Below, piece after piece: positions 12,201 to 26,600 of a DNA stretch of 64,000 nucleotides. The translations under genes were made by a program, and so were the position numbers. Source of the stretch: Baylisascaris procyonis (lineage: Eukaryota; Nematoda; Chromadorea; Rhabditida; Ascarididae); assembly GCA_037389465.1 (NCBI GenBank), contig JAZARR010000153.1, positions 6,838,501 through 6,902,500 of the forward strand, read 5' to 3'. The notes under the pieces were generated by a model, which was given only the letters and a program-made list of their open reading frames with translations, was not told where the DNA came from and searched no databases. Numbering within the stretch: the first letter of the stretch is position 1; every line of letters begins with the position of its first letter.

Positions 12201-13131
12201 TCCAACAATTAAGCGCTTAAAAAAATTTAAAAGTTGTTGAAAAAAAGTGTCACATATAAAACTGCAAACTCGACAAGCTGACCGATTGCTTTCATTGAAA
12301 TGTCTCCACTAGTTATGCATCTTAGTTAAATGAAACTTAGCCTAATTTTTAGCCTTACAGCCAACTTTTAAAAAAATTTGTTTAAAATACTAATTTCGAC
12401 CCACTTTAGCTAAGATTTTCTAGAATAATAGAAAGTTATGTAAATCTGAAATAAACAGGATTTTTGTTATACGTATATAATACTACAGCGCATTTTCGCA
12501 AGTTATAATTGCTATCATTGATTATTCCAAGTGGCAAGAAAAAAATTTTTTTTGTAAATATTCATAAGAAAATGGGCGTAAAATTATTGTAAAAGATGGA
12601 AAAAAACGGCGAAGGAATTCTCCAAAAAGATACATATTCAAAAGTGATACTTGCGATATGCGAAGGTTGTTTTGCAAACAGTTACGATGAGATACTCGAT
12701 TAGTAAGTTAAAACAATTTCACTAATATTATGGAAATGTTAAGAGCATATGCGTTGTTGGCAGACGCAGACAGACAGACATTTAATTTATTCAACACAGT
12801 TACTTATCTTTTATTGAACGCGAATAGATTTATTTCTCCACTCTACTGGAACGGGTTTATTTCCCGATTCTAATGGAACAATAATCCCTCAAACAAATGA
12901 AGCAATAGTTTGCTCACATTTAGTTTTTACTTGAAAAGAATATTATTGAAGAAAACTTACAGTATAAGGGATATTAAGTTGTAATTGTTCTCGAATGATC
13001 TTATAATAATGTTGCTTATTCGTTATAATTATGCTATTCAAAGCGAATATCCAATCACCTAAATCCAATTTGCCAGCCTCATTACCATATACACACAATA
13101 TCAACATTCCCTTCGTTACTTTTAAGCGTGG
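9224..13131 (-). CDS. Tandem PDZ-domain protein with glutamine-rich tail
   Basis: Five minus-strand exons are recognised, in transcription order: 13131-12961, 11883-11762, 10886-10734, 10223-10006 and 9476-9224. The first carries a PDZ-like core (PRLKVTKGMLILCVYGNEAG, then KLDLGDWIFALN). Exons two to four form a second PDZ domain: GFEYLIGYITMCPGSSLGVN, VFVTGTDNGFQSLG, LVGDAILAVDG, and after splicing KYVSVVIERARS. The last exon ends in a Q6RQ3 run, a proline patch and a Ser-rich basic tail before the stop. The last three junctions agree in phase; the join between 12961 and 11883 does not, so an exon there is unresolved. Upstream exons beyond 13131 are also missing. PDZ domains bind C-terminal peptides and organise protein complexes. 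The PGSSLG and LGxRTxLVGDAI style recalls small PDZ proteins expanded in nematodes, some of them in sperm; that link is from memory and weak. Confidence 0.72.
11319..11340 (+). other. G-rich tract, potential G-quadruplex
   Basis: Four G-runs of three to five separated by single A bases (GGGAGGGGGAGGGGGAGGGG) inside a longer purine-rich stretch from about 11270. It lies in an intron of the PDZ gene, on the strand opposite the transcript. The pattern satisfies the usual quadruplex rule; folding in vivo is inference. Confidence 0.6.
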
Positions 13132-16100
13132 CTGCAAATATTCACGCATAAATAATGATCGTTTATTTTGAGCATCGAAAAGAACTTGAAATAAAACTGA
13201 TTGTAAGTTATGAATGAAAAAATAAAAAAGCTCTCTCCAGCCTATCGCTTTAACTAATTCGTTCATTGCATTTTAAAATCTTATTTCACCTTTCTCAAAA
13301 GCATCACGAAAAATTATTGGTCATGTTTAGAAAAAAAATTTACCTTTCAATCCGTAAGAATTTTCTTCTATCAAATTTTAATCTTAAAATGATAGCTCAA
13401 TTTTTATTTCGCATCTGAAATAGCATATGAGTTCTTGCTTAAAATCCCCTTTATTGAAGCATTCAAAATACGTTCGATTTTGATTTAGTTAATCATTTAT
13501 TGGGTGCACATTTCAAGAGCATCCACCAAAACGAAATGATCTCCAAGAATGAGATATAACATTTCTATCGCCCAGCAAAGGAATCGTGAAGCAAGCCAAC
13601 ATATTTCAAAGCGAAAGTAGCTAACATATCTATGAGATTTGATTAGTACAACGGCTATACATACAACGTAAAAATTCTACAAGTAATTCTACAATTACTA
13701 TATGCGAACAAAGAAAGGTAAATTCAGACGAACAGGTTTTCGAGCTTCACAGTTGATATCAAACTCCATCTTCCTCAGTAAAGATTTAGGAAAATCGACT
13801 CCGTAGCCAAGCTCCAAGTTTCGTGCTCTCTTATGAGATTCTAAAATGTGATGCAACTTACTCGAGTAAGTCTTATAGCAGATTTAAAGCCTATTATATG
13901 AAACTGCTACGACACCACATGTTTTTATTAAGCTTTTGCACATACTGTACGTTTTATTTATTGCCGTAGATCATCTTTACTAATGTCATCAACTTTGTCG
14001 TGCTCACTGACTGATCTATTAGCTCAAACGACTGAAGCTCTCAAAGATTTGAATTGGTCATATTAAGTATTCAAGAAAAAAGTGATATAATGGTCATCTT
14101 TCATCTTTTCAATATTATTCCCATCATAGATTTTCAATAGTGGTCATCATTTGTCATGGTCATTTCACATTCTATTTTCATGCTTTATGCCTTGAATTTC
14201 TTATAATCCATTCATGCGTTTACCACTGGTTCGTACGTTAGACACCAATGTCGCACTCTCCTCATTTTTGTATTTCTGCACTCGTTTTGTGCTTCTTATA
14301 TATACATGTGTGTATATATTTATCCTGCATGGAACATATAAGAAATAAATAAATAAATAAATAAACAGATAAACAAATCAGTCAATCAACTAATCAAGTA
14401 TCTCACTGATTGAAGGAAAACCTGTCGACTTCTAGCTTCAGACTTCTTCCAAATGAAGTTTTCGATAGTTCAGAATGAGTTATAAATGATTTAAAATAAG
14501 TCAACTTTTTTTTTTTCATTCTTACTAGTATATTTCTTTCTTTTTTTTCGAAATAAAATGTAAAAAAATCGTTTCGTATAAAAATGCATTATAACCTTCC
14601 TGTGTTGTCTGCGCTTCGACTGTTCTTTCTTCATCCACTCTAAAATATTTTAATGAGTAAAAATCCATAGCCAATTTTAAAGAAAACTTATAGATTTGAT
14701 TACAATATAAAATATGAGGAGAATAAAAATGGAAAAACTGCATAAATATTTTGATATTGAAGTATTATTTATGAGATCACTTAAATGATGGATTTTTTTC
14801 GTTCTTAAAAAATGATTTTTTTGTTTCTATTAAATAATGGATGAAATATTTTTATTGAATGATTAGTTGTCCTCTTGTCTATTCAATAAAAAATATCGAA
14901 AACCTACATCCTCGTTTCTGTAATTTTCGTTTTGGTCATCATAATTCACCTGAAATTTATAGCCTATAAGCATTGTTATCAATAAAATATACTCGAAGTG
15001 TTCACTAACCTATCAGATCTATTTGCCGTTGAAAATGAAGCAATGACTGATCGAAGAAGATGCTGTAACGGGAAGCAAGGGAAGGGATGGAGGAAGGAGA
15101 GAAAAGCCACTTCACATCCCATGCTCACACTTGTGTGTTCTGGATGTTGATCTCTCTTCATGTGCATTATAATTTACCTTTGGGACTGTAGCCGAAGATA
15201 TAAATATGTTGCGATCTTCCTTGCTAAACAGTGTATGCTTCCTATCGTCTCGTAGTTGTTGTTGTTCCTAATAAACGAGATTCCCTTCACACAACAGAAA
15301 CGGTCATACTCTCAATGTTCAATTCCTTTAGTCCACGATTTAAAGCATTGGACAAGTGAAAATTGGCTTTGATTCATCAGCAGTTGAGAGGAAACAAAAT
15401 CCTTCTGAAATCGGCCAATCGATGTGATTCGACCGGCCCATTCTGCTCCTATAAGTTGATTCATGTGTGCGATCGCACACTTCAACAAGTTCCTCGCATA
15501 ACCTATGATTCAATTCATCGATGGCAAAAGCATAATGACCAACACGAAGCGGTCGAAACAATCTGACCACTCGAATTTTATAGCTTGTTTGCTTGATTTG
15601 TCTTTAATGAATATATTCAATTCAACCATATAAAGTGATTCGCAATCCAATTACCACATTAGAGAGATCATTAGTGTAGATCGTGATGTCTTTATAAAAA
15701 TGAGATGAAAAAACTGTGGTACTGCCTCGTTTAGAGTGCACTAAATTTGTGAAAAAAAAAATGTAGAGCAAAATTAATGCCCGCATCGGTAAGCTCGGTA
15801 CGTAGATCTATATCAGCACTTCGCATTACATTGGAATAAACAGCTCTACAGATAGACTGTTTATAAATGGACCACTGTCAATGACCAGAGGCGTGATGAC
15901 CCGATGGCTAGGACTTGATGACGATCAGCATTCGATGACTTCATCAATCTCTTCCATTATTATTGGGCAAAGCAAGAAGAAACCAATATAAAACGAATCT
16001 CAAATAGAACCTTAAAATCAGAAACCGACCACAATGCAACACTTCTTGACTATCAAATAATGATCGCATTCACCTCGACGAACGCTTCTATTATTTTCAA

Positions 16101-16510
16101 CTATTTTTTTCATGCATTATTGCAAATATTTTCTTTTTTTATTTTCATTTAAATTTTTATTTCTTCATGAAATATTTCACGCGATACACAAAATATCATG
16201 CAAAACAATTAGAATTAAAGATAGAAAAAGCAACTCGTCAAGGTTTTCAGATCAAAACACAATGCATACGGCTACTTTACTCAACAATCATTATTCGTTG
16301 CTAAGCGCTAATATTGAATGAAATAAAATAAATTGAATATATTAATGAATAAATTATAAATGCCAATATTTTTTTTTATCAATAAAAATCGATAAAATAC
16401 GGAAAGAAATTTTCCACTTAAATTCATTACAATTTTTATGCATGAAAATTAGCTCATCAAAAAACAATTGAAAAAAAAAAAAAGTAAATCATTGTTATAT
16501 TCATAGAATA
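13132..16510. other. Probable 5' region of the PDZ gene; unresolved exon-like segments
   Basis: Minus-strand exon-like pieces with plausible splice sites are seen near 14595-14634 (contains VDEERTVEAQTTQE), 14907-14948 (VNYDDQNENYRNED after TTTCAG) and 15008-15070. Their phases do not join simply to the PDZ exons. A minus-strand frame at 15340-15570 (with LRVGHYAFAIDELNHRLCEE) also looks protein-like and is open on the opposite strand too. A short (AAAT)n repeat lies at about 14345-14363. I assign no gene here. Confidence 0.35.
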
Positions 16511-17600
16511 TTAATCGAAATTATGTGTTTGTGTGAATCTTGTACCAACTCGTTGATGATATTCAAGCGCTTCTTTACGTTGTCTTTGTTCTTCTATCTC
16601 TTCAGCGGTTAACTGTGTCACTTTCTGAAAACTATACCACCTCATCATAGCATTTGAAATATCTACATTTAAGTAATCCTATAGGTGATTCGTAGCATTA
16701 TAATTCGGTTTTATGATGTACGACTATTTCGTATTTATCACTATTTCAGGTTTTTCTAGCGGAAAATTATTAAAATTACAATTTAAAGCATAAGTTGATG
16801 ATTAGACAAATGAGGAGCCATTTTATAATATTAATTTTTTTAACAGCTTATGAAGCAATAAATAGCATCGAACTTATATTGCCGTGTGGTATTATGTAAG
16901 GCTCCAGAAGTGAAGTGCTGTAGGTATCGGTGAAATACATTAACACAAGGAGGCTATTGACGAAAGGATGTGAAGATCTTTTCGAGTATGAATCCATTTG
17001 GTGGCATACGTCAGATATGACTGCACGGGAAAACGGCAAATATTCCAGTTTTTACTATGATCTATGAGATGGACAGAGGGAGAATGTAGCCTATATCTAT
17101 TCCGGTATTTGTAAGTGATAAGGATGACCGAGATCTTTTGCACCCTCTCCATCCCCCTTACGCTATCCAGAATAAGAGAATCCAGAAAAGAAATCACATA
17201 TTCATTGTATTAAAAATACGCTCAAATATGATCTATCGTTTTGCACCTTTCAGCTGGACATACCAACCATTTGCAGCAGTATTATCGACATAAATAAAGC
17301 ATTATCTTTCCTGATTTGCAGTACATAAATTACCTAACGAATATAGGAATTAAGATAGTATATGCTTGAAATTACTCCGATATTTGATGTATAGGATTGC
17401 TTACAACTTATTTTTCTTTCAGTAATTTCGAACCACATTCATTCTATTGACATAGCCATTCCAAAACGATAATACTGTCTTATGAACAAAAGATACGAAA
17501 ATCGTGCAAAAATAAATGCTCTTACTTGTGATTGCAACTGTATTCCACCAATATTGGTCGATGTCTTCCGTTTGGAAAACGAGCAACCACCGTAAATAAT
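16511..17600 (-). CDS. 3' end of an unidentified gene, two last exons
   Basis: Two exons join in phase on the minus strand. Exon 17600-17526 follows TGCATTTCAG and reads IIYGGCSFSKRKTSTNIGGI, then QLQSQ, ending at GTAAGA. The last exon, 16624-16511, follows GTTTTCAG and reads KVTQLTAEEIEEQRQRKEAL, then EYHQRVGTRFTQTHNFD and a TAA stop. The tail is a charged, probably helical segment of about 20 residues. Upstream exons were not found between here and the divergent ATG13 start at 20696. I do not recognise the family. Splice signals and reading frames are good, so I believe it is a real gene end. Confidence 0.55.
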
Positions 17601-20600
17601 CTGAAATGCAAAAGTGTTTCCTCATGAGCGAATGAAATGTTGGAGTGCGAGTGGTATTTACTGGCTAAAGTTTCACTTACAAACAAAACCAAAAAACAAA
17701 AACACTTGAGAGTTGCTAAAACGATTGGTTTTTTTCAATTTTCTGCTTAATGGAAGAGTGTTATTGATGAGATGAAAGGAATTTATCTAGTCTGAAGTTT
17801 TTTTACCTATTCTGAGGTCATCTTATGCAGACTGAGATCATTTTCTTTCTAATTTTGCTAATTTAGATATAAACGAATTGAAAAAAAAAAAAAAACTATA
17901 GAAAAAAGCGCTACTCGGAATGTTATGCGTTCTGAAAAACACATCAACGAAATTCAAGTTTTATTTCTACAGAAAATTTTCTTCCTTATTGTAAAAGTTT
18001 GCCTTATGTGATTTCTCTACACTATGCATCAATTTGGACAGAGATTCAGAGTTCTAACCGATGTGAACGACGAAAATGCAAGCAATAAGCGTGCAATGCA
18101 CTCGTATTGCCACTCTGTCGACATCCACAATGCCAGTCGTTAACTTCTCATAGATAAGGAAATGATATATATCCATAAGCACATAGATTGCATGACTTTT
18201 ATGCTAATTTATGTAGCCGACAAACATTTCGAAATTTGCATAAATTAACGAGCATAATTGACAAAATTTGCAAATAAACTATTGCATAAGTAAGGGTTTC
18301 GTTCATAATTTTTTCAAATTCGATTTCTGTTGCAATCGTCAAATATTGAAAACGGATTATCCTCCATTTCGATGATTAAAAAAATTAAAATGTGAGAGCA
18401 TTTTTCATCGGAATAGATGATAAAGAATTTTACCAATATTTATAGAGAATGAATTTACAAGGTTGTTTCAATTAAAAAATCTTTTTCATTGATATCATAT
18501 TTTAAATTTTTCATTGCCAATCTCTCTAGAAGCAATTATGCCTCGATTAGACCAAAAATAACGTCGATCATCCTCGTTTCTTTTTTCTCTGAATTATGGA
18601 TACATAAATAATTCCTTTTGTGCGAAGAGTATACCTTTGTTGCTAAATAACGATAGAAGTTTAATTTTTACCTATGCAAGATTATTGTGACTTTCATTAC
18701 AGATGAGAATTGCACAGATTTTTTTTTTTTTTTTGCAGTCCTTATTGTTTCATCAATAAGAAGCCAATGATATTATCATCCTATATTGTGCATTGCGTTG
18801 TTAGACGCCAGAATAGTCGCAAATGTTCTTTATCTAATGGTTTTTATCTAAAGAACGTTTCTTCCTTTTTTTTTGGTTATTTGGCTCAGTGTTTAATCTG
18901 ATGGCTTTTCCAAATCTGTTTTTTTTTTTTTCAAATAATAAACGGTACTTTAGATAAGGTGTGTTTTAATTCAGATTTAATTTACCTACGCTCTTCATTG
19001 AACGGTTGCAATTATTAGCAATTTTTGGGCTGCAGTCCTTCTTCTCACTTCTAAAACTCTAAGGACGCTCTGCTTTCGTCGCCTATCAGTTTCACCTTTA
19101 TTAATTCGAGAGAGAAAATATCCATAAAGTTAGAATATTCATGAATCTGCAAATCTTTTTACTAATTCATTCGTCCACCCTCACCTTGCCTTGAGTTCTT
19201 TTCTATCAATGCGTTCATATTCTATAGTCTAAAATCTCACTATTACCAGAAAAGAACCCATTTGAAAGATAATAAACGCTATAAACGGGAATATAGAAAT
19301 AAGCATATATGATTGTTTTATGTTGCGTTCTTTCATGGTTATGAAGCTGCAAAAGGAGAACTATTAACTCATCGAACTTTACAACGAGAAGGATGACCGA
19401 TGAACTTCTTGTGTCAGACTTTTCCACAGAACTCATTTCTTTTTTATTCATAGAAAAAAAATTTTTTTTTTTCATTTATTTTCAAATATAATATCGAAGT
19501 GTTACGGCTCGTTTGATGGAATATGTAAAGGATATGCAAGAAGATGTTAGATGCCCATATTTCAACCGTCTTGAATAGTTTGAAATTAATGTAATATTCG
19601 ATTAAATTTAGATTCAAATAAACGTCGATTATTTGAAACGGCAAATCAGATTATTAAACTTGCGCAATTTGCAACGAATTGCACATAAATTTATGCAAAT
19701 CAAAATATATATTAAAATAAAGTGCAGAAAGTACGTTGTTATCATTGCTTAGCATTTAGTTTCAACCGTTGCATCATTCTTCATTGTTGTATTTTTTTTT
19801 TCTGTTTGAAGTTTTAAGTGCACTTGATGTTTACAGCTTAATTATGATGTTATAAAACTTGCATTTTTATTGTCTACTATTCTTTTGCACATTTCACTTT
19901 TAATTACTATTTTACTCTTTGCATATCTTTGCATATAAAACGTAAATCAAGGCGACGGGGTAGATGAGGGAATGAAGGAGATTAGAGAAGGGAGAGGAAG
20001 AGGGCGGTGGGTTACTTTAAGTCTTTCCTCATTTCCGTTGTGGAGCACATGATCAAGTAAAGTGAATTTTTTTCCGGCACCTTTAAGAGAAAAAGAAATT
20101 TTTTTTTAAATTTCGCACTAATTTCATAAAATACCCTATTTTTTTATTAAAATACCCAAAAAAATACCCGAGTTTTGTTTTGAATACCCGACTTTCACCA
20201 TCAGAATGAAATTCTATATAGTTCTTTTCGAATGCATATTTATAAAGATGGTACTCTTATGATTTTATTCGCGGTTATATTTATTCAAGTTTTTTTTCGG
20301 AAGAGGATTGTATGTTGGAAAGAGCAAGAGATTGAAGTTTTCCTCACCGTTACACACGTATTGTAAATTTTTGATTGTTGAACACTCGACACGGTAGTCA
20401 TTATTCCTCCTTCTTTAATCCCCCCTTTCTGCCTTTCTTCTCCATTTCTCCACCTTCCTCATCGAGCATTTCATCCTCGACACTTTCAAACGTTTCTTAA
20501 CTTTTTCATTTACAACATATAATATTTCAAGAGAGAAAATGCACTTCATTCCTTATATTAAAAATAAATTATTTGAGAGCATATTCGAAGTTAAATTCAC

Positions 20601-20695
20601 GATCAGATGTTTCTTTGAGTTTATATCAATCGAAGCGTTAAATTCAACTGCAGAGACATCGAGAGCAGAACGGCATAATTAACATAACGGAGGGA
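17601..20695. other. Intergenic stretch between divergent genes
   Basis: No recognised exon. It should contain the missing 5' exons of the 16.5-kb gene and the ATG13 promoter. Purine-rich (19955-20015) and pyrimidine-rich (20400-20460) tracts are the only marked features. Frames up to 86 codons here have low-complexity, Lys/Asn/Phe-rich composition and look like chance. Confidence 0.45.
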
Positions 20696-23600
20696 ATGAT
20701 AACGTCATCGATGGGCACATCCACATCGCCCTCCCAACAAAACTATAATAGTTTTGTTCGATTTTGCAAATTCTTCTCATCAAGGTGAGTTCTACTATGT
20801 CTAGAATTTTACATAATATTTCCGTTTTAAATAATGCATTTTTTTATTAAATAAAGCGCTATTCAAAAATTTGTAAGAAGTGAACGTTTTAGGTTATAGT
20901 CAAATGCTTATTAGTCGTCTAAACCGGTAGGCTCAACAGGAATATTTTAACGTGATCAGTTGAAAAATAAAGAAAATGAAGTTGATTTTCAATCTTTTTC
21001 ATAATTGTACCCCCTCTTTACCTCACTTGTTGGCTTGTCGCTTCTCTCTCATCCCACTCCGTTACATAACCTTTGAAGTCAATATTTGCATTTATGATGG
21101 TTTCACCTTTTTGTATACTTTGTAGAAAGAAATCTTAGTAGCAAAGTTGTCTTAAATCTTTAGATGTTTTTAAATCTTAAATTAAAGACAGATGTTTTTC
21201 TTCACCATTGATGCTTTGTTTTATTTGTTTTGCTACCTATATTATAATTGTACTATTTATACGATTTTCCACCGCTAAATGCGTTTCTCCACGAAAGAAT
21301 ACTTCATCATTTTATATTTTGTTGGGAATGTGCGTTGTTGTCTGCCAAAAATCTTCGACGATTAGATGCCACTACGAGAGTTGGTCTTTTATATGTTGGG
21401 AATGATGCTTTGAAAAATCATCGTTCATTAACTTGGTTCCCGTCGAAAAGGTGGTCGAGCCGTTAGTTCAGTCGATTGTGACATCATACGTGAAGCAGAT
21501 AGTTGCAGTGCAAAAAACAACTGCTACTGGTGTGCAGTAATAATTAGTCGATATGACACTAGAACCATATAAAGAATGGCCGAAGTAGTTGCCGACCAGT
21601 CAGGAGGCCATACTTAGTTAGTGGCTGAGTTGGAGGGAAAGCGGAGTAGCAGGATGCAACAGCGATTGGTGCAAATCTGACCCAAAAGCTCACAATATCA
21701 TATACAGATAGCATATTGTAGATCGGTCCGCGCCAACAAGGAAGTAAAGATGGTTAAGGAGAAAGCAAGTGGGATTTTTACTAAGAAGGAAGGGGTTCAC
21801 AAATCTAGCATGAGCCGTTATGCTATTGCGGTTTCGGCTAGCCAACTGCACCACCAGTGTGTTTCCCATCAAAACAAAATGTTCGCTACAATAAACGCCG
21901 CTTCTTTGCTGGAATAAAGTGAACTATTCCGACAAGTACCAACCAATAACCTTGCGGTGCATGGAGAGCAAACTAGTAGGGTTCTTTTCTGCATTTATTC
22001 CAGTGCATCTAGTCAGCAGACTTCTGAAAGCGAAGGTATTACTGACTGCAACAAACCGAGATATTACTATTATTTTTGGAGACGTCGCTATCCCATTCAT
22101 TGCTTAATCGACTGCTTCCAGTAAATAATGCATGCGTTAATAGATCATTTTATGCGAAATCACCTTTAAAGTCCTGCACAGTTCGAATTTATCCCGGATC
22201 CCCGATCCACGATCTTTCATTTTATTTATCATTGTATGCATAAACTTTGATGCTGTTTGTCATGAGAAACTCTCATGAAAAATATCCTGTGGCTCCTATC
22301 AACTTCCCGCATGAATTTTTTCTCAGCTAGGTGAGATTCTGTCTACTTATAGATGGTGTTCATGACTTTGATATTACAGTCAGCTCTGACCTTCACGGTA
22401 AGTTGCTGTAATCCTGTATTGCTGACAAGGCATCAAAAATTGCAAACTGTATTCTTCTTACTTTGCAGCATAGATGTATTGTGCACTATCGAAAAACCTT
22501 TGGAATACTATACTTCTGTATAGTCTGCTTATTTGATTTCTGGAACCAGGCCGCTAGAGAAAGTCTAAAAATCCCTTCTTTCATACGCTTTTCACGTGGA
22601 ATAGAGTGTTCCACACTAGCCAAATTACGCAAGGAAGCTAAAAGTCTGTAGTCTTAATTCTTTGTTCTAAAATTGCGTTCGGTTTTTCCGACATCCGAAG
22701 AGTTTTACCGCACGTACTGTGTTCCGCGGAGTTTCCGGTTTCCCATTGCACAAGTCTGGAATTCGTTTCCAACCTATATGGTTGATGGACGAACGTAATA
22801 TTTTGTAACGTTTTATTGCTCTATACGTAGGTTTAAGGCATTCACAACACTATGAAAGATGACTGAAACAATAGGATTAACATATTTATTCTTTTTATTG
22901 TTCGATTGTTTTAAACGCTAACTTATTCTTTTAGACTCGTTCAAGTGTTGGTACAAGCAAGAACGGGTGAGAATGTCTCTCAACGTTGTACGACAAGCTT
23001 CGACCAAGGTGATTGGTTCAACTTGCGCATTGATGAACTTGGCGAAGTTTCGGCATTACTTCGGCAAACAATCACGACGTACGTTATTTTATATTAAAGA
23101 TTTTATAGAATTTAGGTAATTAACGCATGATTTAATATATATTTGTATTTCTGTGCTTTGAGTATTGCTTCGGTGTTTTTATAAACAGTAAACATTAGAG
23201 AAATTTATTTCAAGATAATTCAATCGAAGCTGGAGAAAATTTCACTTGAGATTTAAGATAAACACCTTTAATGCAATGATTTTATTGAAGGGTGTTAGGG
23301 ATTTAAGCTCTAATTCAGTGATTTAAGATAAATTCAATCCAGTAAAGTGATAAGCGATTTAAATTATAGGGAATACTGAACATTAAAAGCGCATTTAATG
23401 ATTCATTTCTTTTGATTCATTTTTTTTATTTGTTTTTTTCGCATTGATATTTCAGTGGGATTACTCATATTAGTGGTATTTAAGTAATATGTTCGGAAAT
23501 TATTTGTTGAATTTTTTACACCGATTTGTTTAGTGCTTTAATATGGAAAATTATTGGCGAAGCTGAATCTATCAGCTTTATATTAAAAATTTATCGAATT

Positions 23601-26600
23601 GAAGGGAATATCTCTGAAGGATATGATTGTTGTATATAAAGTTATCAAGTATGTTGTCAGTTGTTTTTTAAATAATTTCATTCTTTTAATAAATTTATAA
23701 CTGATGTACTTAGATAAGCTATTGGATTTTTATTCTTGTTGCATTTCATATGAGATAATTGTCGATTATTGAAGATATTAATTTCAGCTATCCACCACAA
23801 GCAAGCGATCTCTCAATTGATTTCCTGTTATATACGGCCGATGGAGAATTTTTACCACTTGAATCTTGGTGAGTGCATCAAATTTTCGTTTTTTTTTTGC
23901 TGTAGGCATTGTGTTGAGCTAATCCGCTACACTCTATTTGGATCCTATTCAAAGTATATAAGGGAAATAATGCGATACTATGTTTGAGATGAAGCGCTTC
24001 AATGTAATGAAGTGATTTTGAACGTAATCATAAACGAACTCTTATCGAATAAAGCCGATTGGAGCTTTTTTTTTGTGGGAAGGGCATTTAGGCGTGAAAT
24101 GTCTTTCTTATGATTTGAGGAGGGGATTGGAGATGCGATAAATTTTCACAGAATATTTTGGTTCGGAGCAGAAATAGTTATAGTATCGGTGTTTGATCAC
24201 CACTGACTGCATTTAGCTTAGAGATAATCTACTCTAACCAAAAAAGTTTGTATATGCTTTGATATATTGAATATCACGTTATTAAAGCATCAAATTGTTA
24301 AGGCATCTTTCTGTGAAAGACGAGGGTGAAAGTGAAGAGAAGTTAACCAACGTTCGCACTCAATTATATCATCAGATGAGCGTATTATTGAAATCGGCGA
24401 TGGCTGCAGCTCGAGTAACTCCGATGTTTCGATACTACGTAAGGCATCAATCGGCCGATACTTTCATCATTTTTTATCGAGTTAGTTACGTTCTCTTTTC
24501 GATTTGTTTGTGAATTAATAAGAAGGGGATTTTAATTTACTGCTAAATTAAAGGTATGTAGAATTCAATATCTGGCAGTGAGATCGTTTCGTAGGTCATT
24601 ACTATTGGTGATAAAGAGACATCTTGAAATGATTGATATCTCATCTGATGGAGTTGAAAAATTTTGCTCAGCCCGAATTCTCACCTATATCTTTCTTCAT
24701 CCAGGAAAAATGCTTAATACTAAAATTTGCCGAGGCATTATTCTCATCAATATTTTGCAGTGAGGCAGATCTTTCTTAACGTGCAAAACTTGCAATAGAG
24801 ATCAACACGGGAAGAGTTGTATTTACCAGCATATTTGCTTAGTGCTTTTTTTGCATTCTTCATTTCTCCACGCGAATGCGTCATCGTATAGGATGTGCTG
24901 TTTTTCAATGGTGTGATATTATAGGGCTCTGGATTTCCATACTTTTCATCTTGTTTGAAACATTTTAGGGTGAAGCGCTGAACTTTGCCGGGAAATCCTC
25001 ATCAATTTCGTCGATGTTTTATTTCTTTCGGTTATGTAGAATATTTGATACTTGTTTCTGGATATTAGCAGGAAATGTGCGAATCATGCGTTACGCGCTT
25101 AGCACCCTATCTTAGTGGAATATATTAGTATATGTGGTCCTCTATCCTCCTTCCTCTAACTTCCTTTCTCCTTCCTACTTTCTGTATGAATGCAGTATGC
25201 TTAGAAAGGTTACTGCATTACAGTATTCTTGTTGAAGGTATATGAAGGACGACCTGATCTCGATCTTGGAGAGGGGCAGAAATCTTACTGTATCGGAAAT
25301 TTGAAATCGCCTTATGGGACGATATCGCTGGAACTTCGCTACCGAACTAAAATGGAGATCGAGCGATCATTGAAACAGCATCCAGAAGGCAAAGAGAACG
25401 AATTTCCCAAGCAGCTTCATTCATGCGAAAAGGAGAAAACCATTGAAGGTATTGTTGCTTAGTAAAATTTCTTTTCTTTTGATCGTGTTTGCTCTGTTTC
25501 GCGTCGAATTCTTTGTAAACCTCTTACATTTTTTTAAATGTTTGTTTGCAAAACCATCGACTTCTACGCAATTATTTTTTATTATTCTAATTAAATATTG
25601 CGTAAGGAAGAAAGGAGGAACATAATGAACAGTTGTTATATTTCCTCTGAGGTCTTAATTGCTCTCAGTGAGTATTTAGAAGTATCTTTGCGCACCTGAT
25701 TAGAGCGATATGAGTTCACTTAAACAAACTTAAGCATACTGGAAGCGTTATGGCTTGTTTTTCATTCTGCACTGACGTGTGCTTATAATCATAAGAGTGC
25801 TTACGTAGTTTGTTTCCCTACTTTTCGACATTTTCTGTTTCAATTCTGCAAGGATGTATTTGATATGCTTGCAGGATTTTTTTCTAAAACCACCACATGA
25901 GTTAGTAATATTGCTGAGAAATCTTTGCAGAATTGCACTGAGGTGGAAAAAATATTCGATCATTTGAGGACTTTTGTCTATCTACTCTTTATGTATCTAT
26001 ACTTGCTGAAGCTAATATTTAATACTTTTGGAGTTTTTTTTTGAATTTTTAGAGGGCTTAAATTGTCAACGGGTTTCTATTCCATTCGCATCAGTGAGAG
26101 ACGAATCGTCGAATCAGAGTGCTGAGGAGGCGACCTCGCAGGGCGATGCGTACAGCAGTTTCAGTGTCAGTCCTGCTAGCCAAGTACAACTTTGATATGT
26201 TTTGTGTGGCGATGTTGTTCCCAGTAATGAGTTGCTCACATCGTTAAGTTTATTTTGCTTTGCAGAAAGGTGTAATTTTCGGTTGATTCGACTATCTTTT
26301 AATGCAATCTAGATCCAGTCGTTTTGTTCATTATTTATATTGTTTGCGCTGTTGTGCACAAATTTGAGACATCAAACCGCTTTTATACGCGTCGCTCACA
26401 TTTGATGTTTTATGTTTATGTAGTTGGGGTTGGGATTCGTTCTCACCCTTTCATCTCTATGTTCTTTGGAAAACTTTTTATTATATTCTGCCAAAAGAAG
26501 TAGGATGAATAAATTTTTCCTTGAGTGTTTTTTGTTTTGCTTTTTTCGTTGTTTTTTTTTTTTTTTTCAGAAAGAATCTGTCTAAGATAGGGATGTCATT

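Noticed and set aside
21830..21860. Hammerhead suggested by GGCTAGCCGAAACC on the minus strand in ATG13 intron 1
   Set aside because: The palindromic stem has no loop and there is no core motif upstream, so it is a chance match.
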